From the NCBI RefSeq assembly GCF_037392515.1, contig NC_090291.1:19570001-19634000 (forward strand): a stretch of DNA of 64,000 bases, given 5' to 3'. Below the pieces are notes generated by a model that did not search any database, was not told where the DNA came from, and saw nothing but the letters and a program-made list of their open reading frames with translations. This DNA is from Haliotis asinina (Eukaryota; Mollusca; Gastropoda; Lepetellida; Haliotidae). Shown in pieces: positions 1 through 11,905 of this stretch; position 1 is the stretch's first letter; every line of letters starts with the position of its first letter. Made by a program: the position numbers and the translations under genes.

Positions 1-113
1 GGATTTCTTGTTATGCTTTATGTCGCACTGTGGGTGCAAAATCTGAGAATAAATAAACACTTGTACTTTAACGTTTTCCCATCTTCGTTTCCATGAGTAT
101 CGACAGAAATTAC

Positions 114-2803
114 CTGAGTATCTGTTGTAGTCAGGGTGCACTATTATCCTTGAAGCAGTAATGTATTCTAAGAAATTGGAGTCAACAGATCCATGGCCTA
201 CTTGCACAGAGCGAGGAAAATTTTGACGAGAGCTGAAACGGGTAGATCGGTATGTTTTATTTACACGAAACAAATCCGGCGCTTTTTGGAATCCTTACAA
301 AAATGATCGGATTGGTTGATATACATGAAAATGATGTTTGACCATCATGTTCCATCGCTCCTTTCATAATAAATGATGCTGAGAACAAACGAAAAGTGGA
401 TATTTGATTTTAGGGAACATTTGTTTTTGTCTTGCATAATAAATAAGTTATTGATCCGCCATAATGTTATTAGCGAATACATTTGATTTCTTCCTGTCTG
501 GATACGTTTGAGTGATATTTCAGAAGCAGATGGTATAGACATATCAAAACTTGATGGATGATCAACTTTCTCTATTTTTCAAATGACGTCGCTTCGGTAT
601 GGATTCTTATAATGTTTTCAACCAATGGATCCATCCATAAAGTGTTGCCATCTCTATACCACCAACTTCCAAAATGCCACTCAAACAACACGAATACGGG
701 ACAAATATTCCAATAATGGAAACGTTACCATTGTTAAACTAAAGTAGTTGATTGCCCAGCATGTTTTGTCATCTGTCTGTCTGGAGCTGTATGTCAACAA
801 CAGGACCACTTTCTCTATAGCATGACACTTTATGAACCCGATATTTTAGAACATTACTCACTTTACACAGTGAGCTGCAGTGACGACGGTGTCTCTTCCA
901 ACGATGGTGCCACCACAACGGTTACGTCCAGGTATCACTAATACTTGGTATGGAAAATATGTCTCTTCAGCCTCATAGCCACCCACAACGCGGGGCAAAG
1001 AATCCACGAAGGCTTGAGGATTTGCAATTCCACTTAAGCCGCATTCTGCAAATATGTATTTTTTAACATACAGTAGAAGCTGACAAAACCGACATCTGTC
1101 CAATCCGGCAAGATATCAACACCGGCATAATATATTAGTCAAATCTCTGGCTTGTACAATATCACAGCTTTACAAATCGGCACATTGTCCAAACCGGATG
1201 ACTTTTTCAGTCATTTTGTCATATGTGTCATATTTGGGATTACACTTTACACTTTCGAATCCCAGATTCATTTGATCACTATCTAAATGGCATTGTGTAA
1301 TCATATATTTTCCTTTCTGTAAATTATCAGGAGTAAGAAAATATTCAAAAGCTTGCTGCAATGAAATATATGGAGTTAGAATACATTTCGAAATGTCGAA
1401 AACATGCAGGGAACAATTAAAAAAAATATTACTAGTAATCGTTCAATGTGCACAGAGTTGTTAGTTCAGAGATTTGCGTTAACGATGTTCCACCATATTC
1501 TTTAATATCAATATATACTTTCAAACGTAATAAAGTAAACAACATGATTTACGGTTGTTGACAAAAGGCGCCCGGGTTGTTGTCGTCGTTGTCGTAGTTG
1601 TCGTAGTTGTTGTAGTAGTAGTAGGGGTTGTTCTGCTGAGACCGCCATTCCCACCACCAACTGTAAATAAAATGGCAATCCATCTCCAAAACAAGTCGGT
1701 GACCAAAGTTATTCACCATAGTCAGCCATGGCAAATTGTGCCATCAAATTTGTACCCTTGACGAATAATCACAACTATAAGAGACGAAGAATTAACGACC
1801 TGCTTGAATTAATCGACCCTTTCCTGATATCATCACTACAACATCACGATAGTGTTTGGATTTAGTTCTCAATTTCATCTTTATTCGCTTTCCTGCTGTA
1901 ACGGTAAGGGTCCGAATACACGTTCTTGCCTGATAAAATCGACTTAAAGAAGAATTCTATTTTTGGTAAAAGAAATCATAAGGATGACAGAAATGCCCTT
2001 ATCTGTCACTAAATACAATTTGTCAATTCATCATAACTTCATTTTAATCACACTTATAAGAAGAACTCTTTGGTGAATAAATATCCATACACCTATTAAG
2101 GCTCTATCCATCTCCATTAGAAACTCAAGGCAAAGAAAACTTAAATCAAATATTTAAAACAATAATTAATTAATAAATGGATGCTTGGATGAATGAATAA
2201 ATCAATCCGTCAACATTGTCTTTTCAAATTAAGCAGTAATCTCTATCGCTCTAAAACAAGACATATTCACCTGGACAACCGCATGTTCGCGATACTGAGA
2301 TCACATAGGAATTTCTACAGTAGCCGTAGATAGTTGAGCATCCTCTGATCAGGCGACAGAATGAGGCACAAAACGGATAAACACCTGAAAAGGAGTCAAT
2401 TGTTAGTAAACCCTACACTCGTATCCACTGCCATGCATTTGCAGAAACTTCAAATTATACCCAACGAACACGTAATGAGGAATATTTGAACATCTTGAAG
2501 TTTTCTCGTTGGTTGATCGTTGCCTTGACACCATGTTCAGATCCTGTCACTTAAGTCAATAAACATTTGTCCACATCGTTGTAAAGTATCTTGCCTCTTG
2601 AGTTGAATATGGAACAATGTATGTCCAACAACCCTTTGCTACCCGAGTACGAAAGCAGAAAAAAGTTAATGACGAGAACTCTATAAATTAAAATGATCTC
2701 TTTTAAAACCTCCATTTACATACATATTTAATAACTTACCATTTTGTTGCAGCGAGAATGCAGGCAGAGTAATCAAAATTGTCAAAATGATAAATGTGTT
2801 CAT
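114..2803 (-). CDS. Gene 1: secreted trypsin-like S1 serine protease with Cys-rich module and Thr linker (3' part beyond left edge)
   Basis: Five coding exons are visible, in transcript order 2803-2740, 2384-2271, 1660-1553, 1045-862 and 232-114; about 196 residues are in the window. Exon 1 is a signal peptide (starts MNTFIILTILITLP) with donor gtaagt. Exon 2 (residues 22-60) has six cysteines spaced C-x3-C-x5-C-x6-C-x11-C-x-C; I do not recognise the fold. Exon 3 is a linker with about 16 consecutive Thr. Exon 4 holds the CG start of an S1 propeptide, the activation site PRVVGG (cleavage after Arg114) and the catalytic-His motif TAAHC (His154). Exon 5 ends in IIVHPDYNRYS, typical of the strand before the catalytic Asp. 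Intron phases 1,1,1,2,1 join every exon in frame and match genes 2-4. The Asp and Ser exons lie left of position 1, so activity cannot be settled here. The start was chosen by the signal peptide and the upstream TATA box. Confidence 0.87.
1271..1304. repeat. Copy of interspersed repeat tail
   Basis: This segment in a gene 1 intron closely matches two 35-bp repeats at 7405-7439 and 7695-7729 (core AATGGCATYGTGTAATCA). It is probably a fragment of the same tRNA-headed element as 7404-7726. Confidence 0.45.
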
Positions 2804-2848
2804 GTTGGTGTTCTTGTGTCCTGTCACAGACTCAGAGTCGTTGGGCTG

Positions 2849-2860
2849 CCTTTATAAAGG
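2849..2860 (-). promoter_or_regulatory. TATA box of gene 1
   Basis: CCTTTATAAAGG, a perfect palindrome, lies 46-57 bases upstream of the gene 1 ATG on the minus strand. That spacing gives a start of transcription near 2825 and a 5' UTR of about 20 bases. Confidence 0.55.
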
Positions 2861-4440
2861 ATCTGAATCTTCAAAGGTCACTTGTGTTTTTCAGCAGCAA
2901 TCGGATATTCGTCACAACCAGGTGCGTCATCACCAAATAACAGCTTCTTTTGAAAATGTCTATTGTTGCAGGACAGCTAGAAGGAAACAGGACAGGCGAG
3001 TCTTTGCACAAGTGTGGTTCTCGGTTGCGAACTTGACAGATAGTCAAAGTCAATATCGGGAATCTCATGCAAGTGTTACTAGGAAAGAACGTGTAAAAGA
3101 TCCTTCGTACAATGGAAATCTAATCAGTAGTCAGTCCTCCTGCTGATGTCATCCCAAAACTACCAGTGAGACAATGAAGCCGTTTGACATGAATCACGGT
3201 TGTTGGGAGCCGGATATCCTACTTTTATTTACACCAACGGGTCGGGGAATTGTCATAAATCCCCATTCTCCGAGCCAATCTGATTGACGGGATTTGTGTG
3301 TTTAACCTCGGTCACCTTCTTTCGGATAAGCCACAAAGCCGTACAGAATATTATCCTGAAAACGGTTGTTGTCAAAGCCTGTCAAATTCCTTGATGCGCT
3401 AACGAATTCTAGTGCATGTCTCGTCCACATTCCCCACACAGTGCATTACAGATCCAGTAGTAGGTGTTGTGGCTACTTTCACTACACGAAGGCACATTAT
3501 TTTCCCAACCTAATTATGTGAGGAAATAACCTTATCATACGAGGCTTATATGACCAACGTTTGAAATGTACGTTTTATTTGGACGACAAATTTACGTTTG
3601 TTCCTCAGGTCATGAAATAAAAGTCAGAGCATTTGGGTGATTGTGAACAAATACGGCCATTGTTTTCATACATACTGCGGGTAACAAATCATGGAACATC
3701 ACTTCATAGCAGTTCTCCTTTATAAATTTTAAGATTTTTTATTTCATAAGTTCGATAATATGATTGCATTACCAGTATTGGCGTGCGACATCCACAACAT
3801 AAGCTGTTCATATAATGGAATATACGGGAAAATCATTTTCTATGATTAAAGCAGAATGCCAACCTACATGCGACATGAAGTTGAACAACGCAGGGACGCA
3901 TAAGAAAACACATGTGGGTCATAAACTAGATTAAATAGTTTCGCATAATTGAATTTAATGGTGACTAAGAGACAACGGTACTCCACTAATAAGCTGAAAT
4001 CTCATGAAAGTACGTGTTCATCGCCATGAAGCGTTCATGGTAAAGCGAAGTTTTGAATAAGACCGATGCTGAGTTCAATGGTGAATAGGAGACAATGGCA
4101 CTCTACTGGTGCTAGATCTGAATAAATTACAACATCATATGTGATATTTTTATCGCGAGGAACAGCTTGCAGATTCAAGGAAGGAAATATCCTTCTGTTA
4201 AGAGTTATACATTTTCTTCCTCCGGATATCATCGTAAATGTGTGCCCTTCAGGATTTTACTCTCAGAAAGCCCCAAAACCGGTTCTTCTGTCTTTAAAAA
4301 TATTATTATAACATAACAACACATAACCTTTATCGATACCAAACATTATTCATTTATTTGAGCTTGATAATCACTAAAGGAGATATGTGATTTCTACGTT
4401 ATCAAAGGTCTACATAAGCAGGCGCTAATAATAGGCTGAG
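2861..4440. other. Intergenic, no gene seen
   Basis: Only short chance frames occur, with no plausible splice chain, signal peptide or domain motif. The 119-codon plus-strand frame at 2787-3146 runs antisense through the gene 1 promoter and first exon and has no recognisable content. Confidence 0.6.
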
Positions 4441-4552
4441 GGTGGTGTGATAGCCTAGTGGTTAATGCGTTCGCTTGTCACGCCGAAGATACTGGTTCGA
4501 TTCCTCACATGTGAAGCCCATTGCCGTGGGAATAAAACTACACTCAGTCACT
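4441..4552 (+). repeat. SINE family A (tRNA-Asp-like), diverged copy
   Basis: It has the A-box-like TAGCCTAGTGGTTAATGCG, the anticodon-loop-like region CGCTTGTCACGCCGAAGA and the B-box GGTTCGATTCC, then the family body and a degraded actcagtcact tail. The head resembles tRNA-Asp(GUC). Confidence 0.75.
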
Positions 4553-4964
4553 AATGATGGGCCTATGTTATGATAAACAGAACAGTGAAATAACCGATAC
4601 ATATCGTTTCCATATTCACTAAACATCTGCGTTATCAGAGTTGACTGAACACAAACATATTCAATAATCATCTAATTAATTAGTTGGTATATTCACCAGA
4701 TCATTCATTGATAATAGAGGTCACTGAATACGATAATCGGGTTAAAATTGTCAGAGCTTGTGTTAAAATACTCAGAAATGAATTCTGAATCATTATTATG
4801 TATTGGTACCTATTCGAGCCTTCCTTGCGCATTGTTTTCCAGTCTCTACAATATGCTTGCGTGTAAATTTGTACCCGACATACTATATTTTCCCCCTTAA
4901 ATAAGGAAGTATACGGCGTCTAAATATATGTGTTATGGAGTTAATGATAAAACAAGTATATGAC

Positions 4965-5765
4965 AATATGCCAATGATTTCACATACGGCCTAAAAGAAC
5001 GTGACAAAGAACTAATGGTATCACACAAAGCCTAAAAGAAAATGACAAAGAAATAAGGATATCACATAAAGCCTAATGAGACATGAAAAAGAGCTAGTAA
5101 TATCACAATAAAGTGAAATAGCCGTTCTGGTACAAGATAATTTGTAAAATTCTAGAAGGAGCTATTTACGTCACACTAATTCTGAAGGTCCAAGTGAAGA
5201 GACAATGACGTCACTCTAATCTTGAAGGTCAAGGTAAAGAGATAATGACGTCACTCTATTCTAGAAGGTCAAGGTAAAGAGATAATGACGCCACTCTAAT
5301 TTAGGAGGACATGGTCAAAAGCTATTTTTATCACACTAATTCTGTAAGGACATGATAAAGAACTATTTATGTCACACTAATTCTTGAATGACACCATGAG
5401 AAGCTAATAATGTCACGTTGAGTCTTGAAGGACGTGATAAAGAGATAATTATGTCACACTAATTCTTGGAGGACATGATAAAGAGCCATTAATGTCACAT
5501 TAAGTTTTGGAGGACACGATAAAGAGATAATTATATCACACCAATTTTAGGACAAGATAAAGAGCTAATAATGTCCCATTAAGTCTTGGAGGACACGATA
5601 AAGAGTAAATGATGTCACACTAATTCTCAAAAGACACAATAAAGAGCTAATAACATCACATATAGTCTAGATGAACACGATAAACTGTTAATGATATCAC
5701 ACTGCTTCTAGGGCACGATGAGCTAACGATGTCACACGAACTCTAGAAAGGCATGAGATGGATAA
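4965..5765. repeat. Degenerate ~50-bp minisatellite
   Basis: About 16 imperfect units follow the pattern gayAwGATAAAGAGCTAATaATGTCACACTAATTCT, with spacing of roughly 45-52 bases. Some units carry TGACGTCA. No frame is open through the array. Confidence 0.8.
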
Positions 5766-5769
5766 ACTC

Positions 5770-6800
5770 GCAAAGGTCAGTTCTTACGATGTCACTGTGA
5801 GCCATTTCAATTCAAGTTTGAAATGTGATTCTCTGTATATATTTGAAAGTTCTTTTCAAATATTTGATGTGCGTGTTTCCCTAAAACATTGCACTGACAA
5901 CTGAATCCCCAGATCAGATCTATTTGCATTTCGGGTCAACTAATTACCATGAATCAAACTTCAGCATGTGAAAAACTAGTTTCTGCAAATGATGCGTCAT
6001 CGTCCTCAACACCGAAAGCATCGCCAGATGCCGAGATTTAGAACATCATTAGACTCAAGTGTTTGACTTGGATTGCCTGTTGCTGTGCTTGCGGCCTCTT
6101 CTCACACGCTGTCAGTTTGCTCCTTGTAACACTGACCAAAATATAAACGAAGACAATTTACCCGTAATTACTCGTCTTGCCTGAAATCTCAGATTTTAGC
6201 TACACTTGATGTCTAGTGGCCACTATTGAAGACTTCATGAACAGAGGATGGAGACAAGTGGTCGCAGAAACAGAGACATGGTCACTGCACCGAAACAAAA
6301 CACATTCATGGGTCACCAGTATGTCATGCTATTTTGATGAGAACAGTCACAGACCATGTGCGTGATCGTGGGTGATGCCCCTGTAATTCCTTATACCTAA
6401 AGTTGAAGAATAAATACAATCGTTTTCTATTGCAATTGAAATACCTGGTTTATTCACTGAGAAGTATCCCAGTCCACCGAGTGAATACAGTACTTAATTG
6501 TGAGCAAGCATTCTCCACCATTTTGCAATAAGCTGAAAGAAAGACAAAACTCTGTATCAGGTGTCCATCAAAGCCAGGTGGTGGCAATTGGATTGCACAT
6601 TGTCACCTGTTTTCTTTCTACACACACCGAGATGATATAATTCAACACGCGCACGCTTGTGTTGTGTTGGACACATTTCACTTGTTATGTATTCAGGTAT
6701 AGGCACATCGGAGAGAGGAGATATAAATACACTTTGTAGCCCCTAAATGTGAAAGGGGAGGATGAGGCCGACAAATATTTCCTTTCCCATCTTTCCGCAC
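5770..6800. other. Intergenic, no gene seen
   Basis: No frame of useful length, no splice chain and no recognised repeat were found. Confidence 0.55.
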
Positions 6801-6839
6801 AACTGCGTTAGAATGATGTAATACAAAGTAATGACATCA

Positions 6840-7830
6840 CATTCAGTAAAAACGACGCATTATGTTTTCCACACACCTGCACATTAGACCAAGTAATTGG
6901 AAATATACTTGTGAACTGCTGTGGATATTCTTCATTTCCCTTGTTTTCACACACCTGCATACTGGAATGAGGAGTAAAATTGATTCTCTTCGGCACACCT
7001 CTGTGAAATGCTGTAGACAATCCTTACTTGTTTTGTTTCAGTACACCTACATATTGGCATGGGGAGTAAAGTAACTCTCCTTGGTATACTTCTGTGAAAT
7101 GCTGTTGATATCCTTTACTTGTTCTGTTCCAACACATCTATATATGTCTACATATTGGAATGAGGGAGTAAAATGAATCTCTTTGGTATACTTCTGTGAA
7201 ATGCTGTACACTTGTTTTGTTTCGTTACGCCTACATATTGGAATGAGGAGTAAACTTAACTCTCTTTGGTACACTTCTGTGAAATGCTGTTGATATTCTT
7301 TACTTGTCCTGTTCCAACACATCTACATATTTCTACATATTGGAATGAGTGAGTAAAATTACTCTCTTTGGTATACTTCTCTGAATGGTGTCGACATTCT
7401 TTAGTTTGACCACTTTCTAAATGGCATCGTGTAATCACAGCTTTCGGTCGTGGGAGCCAATTCACACTTATCAGAGGTGTACACTAAGTACGTAGTCTAG
7501 ACTACCAGTTGTTCGACTTTCATTTTTGTGTAAGTCGAGGTGGCTGAGTGGGCTAGGCGGCTGACTTTGTGTGCTGGGGATTAGGTGCCTGACTCTGAGG
7601 GTGCGGGTTCGAATCCGGGATGGGAAGCAACAAAAAAGCACTAGAATTTGTACTTTAATGAGAAAGTGAAATCCCAAGTATGACTTATATTGCATTTGAC
7701 CACTTTCTTAATGGCATCGTGTAATCACATTCTTTACTTGTTCTGTTCAAGCACACCTACATACTGGAATATGGGAGTAAAAGTACACTTTTTGACATAC
7801 TACTGTGAGGTGGTGAGAACGTTTTCAATT
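6840..7830. repeat. ~92-bp tandem array, interrupted
   Basis: About six units share CACACCTACATATTGGAATG, AGTAAAATtaactCTCTTTGG and ACTTCTGTGAAATGCTG, followed by a tract tACTTGTTcTGTTyc. The array is split by a ~323-bp inserted element at 7404-7726 and resumes near 7727. Confidence 0.8.
7404..7726 (+). mobile_element. tRNA-headed SINE-like insertion with target-site duplication
   Basis: The element interrupts the ~92-bp array. ACATTCTTTA occurs on both sides (7394-7403 and 7727-7736), a 10-bp target-site duplication. The element starts and ends with the same 35-bp sequence (7405-7439 and 7695-7729, one mismatch). At 7535-7625 it has a tRNA-like head, GAGGTGGCTGAGTGGGCTAG then GGTTCGAATCC, closest to type-II (Leu/Ser-like) tRNAs. 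The T-stem and acceptor stem do not pair, so it is not a working tRNA gene. Confidence 0.65.
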
Positions 7831-7919
7831 ATTTCCCTGTAATGTATATTAGAAAGAGCACAAAAACGCCATAGTGGATATGTTTACAATCTTTATGCAG
7901 CTTATCACAAGCAACTGAT

Positions 7920-10900
7920 CAGATGACTGACAACCACCTATCTAATGTAGCCAGTGCACGTGATCAGATGACTGACAACCACCTATCTAATGTAGCCAGT
8001 GCACGTGATCAGATGACTGACAACCACCTATGTAATGTAGCCGGTGCCCGTGATCAGATGACTGACAACCACCTATCTAATGTAGCCAGTGCCCGTGATC
8101 AGATGACTGACAACCACCTATGTAATGTAGCCAGTGCACGTGATCAGATGACTGACAACCACCTATCTAATGTAGCCAGTGCACGTGATCAGATGACTGA
8201 CAACCACCTATGTAATGTAGCCGGTGCCCGTGATCAGATGACTGACAACCACCTATGTAATGTAGCCAGTGCACGTGATCAGATGACTGACAACCACCTA
8301 TGTAATGTAGCCAGTGCACGTGATCAGATGACTGACAACCACCTATGTAATGTAGCCGGTGCACGTGATCAGATGACTGACAACCACCTATCTAATGTAG
8401 CCAGTGCACGTGATCAGATGACTGACAACCACCTATCTAATGTAGCCAGTGCACGTGATCAGATGACTGACAACCACCTATCTAATGTAGCCAGTGCACG
8501 TGATCAGATGACTGACAACCACCTATCTAATGTAGCCAGTGCACGTGATCAGATGACTGACAACCACCTATCTAATGTAGCCAGTGCACGTGATCAGATG
8601 ACTGACAACCACCTATCTAATGTAGCCAGTGCACGTGATCAGATGACTGACAACCACCTATCTAATGTAGCCAGTGCACGTGATCAGATGACTGACAACC
8701 ACCTATCTAATGTAGCCAGTGCACGTGATCAGATGACTGACAACCACCTATCTAATGTAGCCAGTGCACGTGATCAGATGACTGACAACCACCTATCTAA
8801 TGTAGCCAGTGCACGTGATCAGATGACTGACAACCACCTATCTAATGTAGCCAGTGCACGTGATCAGATGACTGACAACCACCTATGTAATGTAGCCAGT
8901 GCACGTGATCAGATGACTGACAACCACCTATCTAATGTAGCCGGTGCCCGTGATCAGATGACTGACAACCACCTATGTAATGTAGCCAGTGCACGTGATC
9001 AGATGACTGACAACCACCTATCTAATGTAGCCAGTGCACGTGATCAGATGACTGACAACCACCTATCTAATGTAGCCAGTGCACGTGATCAGATGACTGA
9101 CAACCACCTATGTAATGTAGCCAGTGCACGTGATCAGATGACTGACAACCACCTATCTAATGTAGCCAGTGCCCGTGATCAGATGACTGACAACCACCTA
9201 TCTAATGTAGTCAGTGCACGTGATCAGATGACTGACAACCACCTATCTAATGTAGCCAGTGCACGTGATCAGATGACTGACAACCACCTATCTAATGTAG
9301 CCAGTGCACGTGATCAGATGACTGACAACCACCTATCTAATGTAGCCAGTGCACGTGATCAGATGACTGACAACCACCTATCTAATGTAGCCAGTGCACG
9401 TGATCAGATGACTGACAACCACCTATGTAATGTAGCCAGTGCACGTGATCAGATGACTGACAACCACCTATGTAATGTAGCCGGTGCCCGTGATCAGATG
9501 ACTGACAACCACCTATGTAATGTAGCCAGTGCACGTGATCAGATGACTGACAACCACCTATCTAATGTAGCCAGTGCACGTGATCAGATGACTGACAACC
9601 ACCTATGTAATGTAGCCAGTGCACGTGATCAGATGACTGACAACCACCTATGTAATGTAGCCAGTGCACGTGATCAGATGACTGACAACCACCTATGTAA
9701 TGTAGCCGGTGCCCGTGATCAGATGACTGACAACCACCTATCTAATGTAGTCAGTGCCCGTGATCAGATGACTGACAACCACCTATGTAATGTAGCCAGT
9801 GCACGTGATCAGATGACTGACAACCACCTATCTAATGTAGCCAGTGCACGTGATCAGATGACTGACAACCACCTATGTAATGTAGCCGGTGCCCGTGATC
9901 AGATGACTGACAACCACCTATGTAATGTAGCCAGTGCACGTGATCAGATGACTGACAACCACCTATGTAATGTAGCCAGTGCACGTGATCAGATGACTGA
10001 CAACCACCTATGTAATGTAGCCAGTGCACGTGATCAGATGACTGACAACCACCTATCTAATGTAGCCAGTGCACGTGATCAGATGACTGACAACCACCTA
10101 TCTAATGTAGCCAGTGCACGTGATCAGATGACTGACAACCACCTATCTAATGTAGCCAGTGCACGTGATCAGATGACTGACAACCACCTATCTAATGTAG
10201 CCAGTGCACGTGATCAGATGACTGACAACCACCTATCTAATGTAGCCAGTGCACGTGATCAGATGACTGACAACCACCTATCTAATGTAGCCAGTGCACG
10301 TGATCAGATGACTGACAACCACCTATCTAATGTAGCCAGTGCACGTGATCAGATGACTGACAACCACCTATGTAATGTAGCCAGTGCACGTGATCAGATG
10401 ACTGACAACCACCTATCTAATGTAGCCAGTGCACGTGATCAGATGACTGACAACCACCTATCTAATGTAGCCAGTGCACGTGATCAGATGACTGACAACC
10501 ACCTATCTAATGTAGCCAGTGCACGTGATCAGATGACTGACAACCACCTATCTAATGTAGCCAGTGCACGTGATCAGATGACTGACAACCACCTATGTAA
10601 TGTAGCCAGTGCACGTGATCAGATGACTGACAACCACCTATCTAATGTAGCCGGTGCCCGTGATCAGATGACTGACAACCACCTATGTAATGTAGCCAGT
10701 GCACGTGATCAGATGACTGACAACCACCTATCTAATGTAGCCAGTGCACGTGATCAGATGACTGACAACCACCTATGTAATGTAGCCAGTGCACGTGATC
10801 AGATGACTGACAACCACCTATGTAATGTAGCCAGTGCACGTGATCAGATGACTGACAACCACCTATCTAATGTAGCCAGTGCCCGTGATCAGATGACTGA

Positions 10901-11525
10901 CAACCACCTATCTAATGTAGTCAGTGCACGTGATCAGATGACTGACAACCACCTATCTAATGTAGCCAGTGCACGTGATCAGATGACTGACAACCACCTA
11001 TCTAATGTAGCCAGTGCACGTGATCAGATGACTGACAACCACCTATCTAATGTAGCCAGTGCACGTGATCAGATGACTGACAACCACCTATCTAATGTAG
11101 CCAGTGCACGTGATCAGATGACTGACAACCACCTATCTAATGTAGCCAGTGCACGTGATCAGATGACTGACAACCACCTATCTAATGTAGCCAGTGCACG
11201 TGATCAGATGACTGACAACCACCTATCTAATGTAGCCGGTGCCCGTGATCAGATGACTGACAACCACCTATCTAATGTAGCCAGTGCCCGTGATCAGATG
11301 ACTGACAACCACCTATCTAATGTAGCCAGTGCACGTAATCAGATGACTGACAACCACCTATCTAATGTAGCCAGTGCACGTGATCAGATGACTGACAACC
11401 ACCTATGTAATGTAGCCGGTGCCCGTGATCAGATGACTGACAACCACCTATCTAATGTAGCCAGTGCACGTGATCAGATGACTGACAACCACCTATCTAA
11501 TGTAGCCAGTGCATGTGTAGCCAGT
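7920..11525. repeat. 45-bp minisatellite, about 80 near-identical copies
   Basis: The unit is 45 bp: ATGACTGACAACCACCTATC followed by TAATGTAGCCAGTGCACGTG and ATCAG. About 80 copies run head to tail with no spacer. Variation is nearly confined to a few sites: tCt/tGt, ccAgt/ccGgt, gcAcg/gcCcg, a rare gtagTc and one gtAatc. Because 45 is a multiple of three and the unit lacks a stop in one frame, 7923-11528 (+) is open for 1201 codons encoding MTDNHLSNVASARDQ repeats. Most variant sites change the residue, the frame has no signal peptide, and there is no promoter or splice context, so I call it satellite DNA, not a gene. Confidence 0.95.
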
Positions 11526-11794
11526 TAATTTGAATCAAACTACAGACATTTGTTCATGAAGATAATTACTTTGTAATTGTGTATCTTAATATAACTTGTA
11601 TTGAATTAAATAATATTATGAACACATTCGATTACTTCACACGTTTACTTTTTTCAAAATTTGCCAATTGAAAATGACCATGATATCCCTTGTAATGAAC
11701 TGATTCTTTTCGAGTCCGTATAAAAATGACCCTTACTTCTCTTGCATATTTGTTTTGATGACAGCGAGTGCTACAGCAGAAATAGCACACATAG

Positions 11795-11902
11795 TATCTC
11801 CTACGTAGGACTTATTATCACCTACGTAGGAGATATTATCACCTACGTAGGAGATATTAAGTCCTACGTAGGAGATAGTAAGTCCTACGTAGGAGATTGT
11901 GA
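11795..11902. repeat. Array of five palindromic CCTACGTAGG sites
   Basis: Five ~21-bp units each carry the palindrome CCTACGTAGG (core TACGTA), mostly within TCCTACGTAGGAGATATTA. The array reads similarly on both strands. Confidence 0.85.
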
Positions 11903-11905
11903 CAC

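Noticed and set aside
1555-1761. Poly-Val plus-strand frame
   Set aside because: Antisense of the Thr-linker exon of gene 1.
2271-2384. ShKT or defensin domain in gene 1
   Set aside because: Six cysteines and a TCGC ending are suggestive, but the spacing lacks the expected Cys after Y-V/M and does not fit CS-alpha-beta order.
7535-7625. Functional tRNA (Leu/Ser type)
   Set aside because: A and B boxes are present, but the T-stem and acceptor stem do not pair and it sits inside an inserted repeat.
7920-11525. CRISPR-like array
   Set aside because: Units abut with no spacers and no variable inserts; it is a eukaryotic minisatellite.
7923-11528. 1201-codon plus-strand frame of MTDNHLSNVASARDQ repeats as a giant gene
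   Set aside because: The open frame follows from a 45-bp unit without a stop. Variants are mostly residue-changing, and there is no signal peptide, promoter or splice context.
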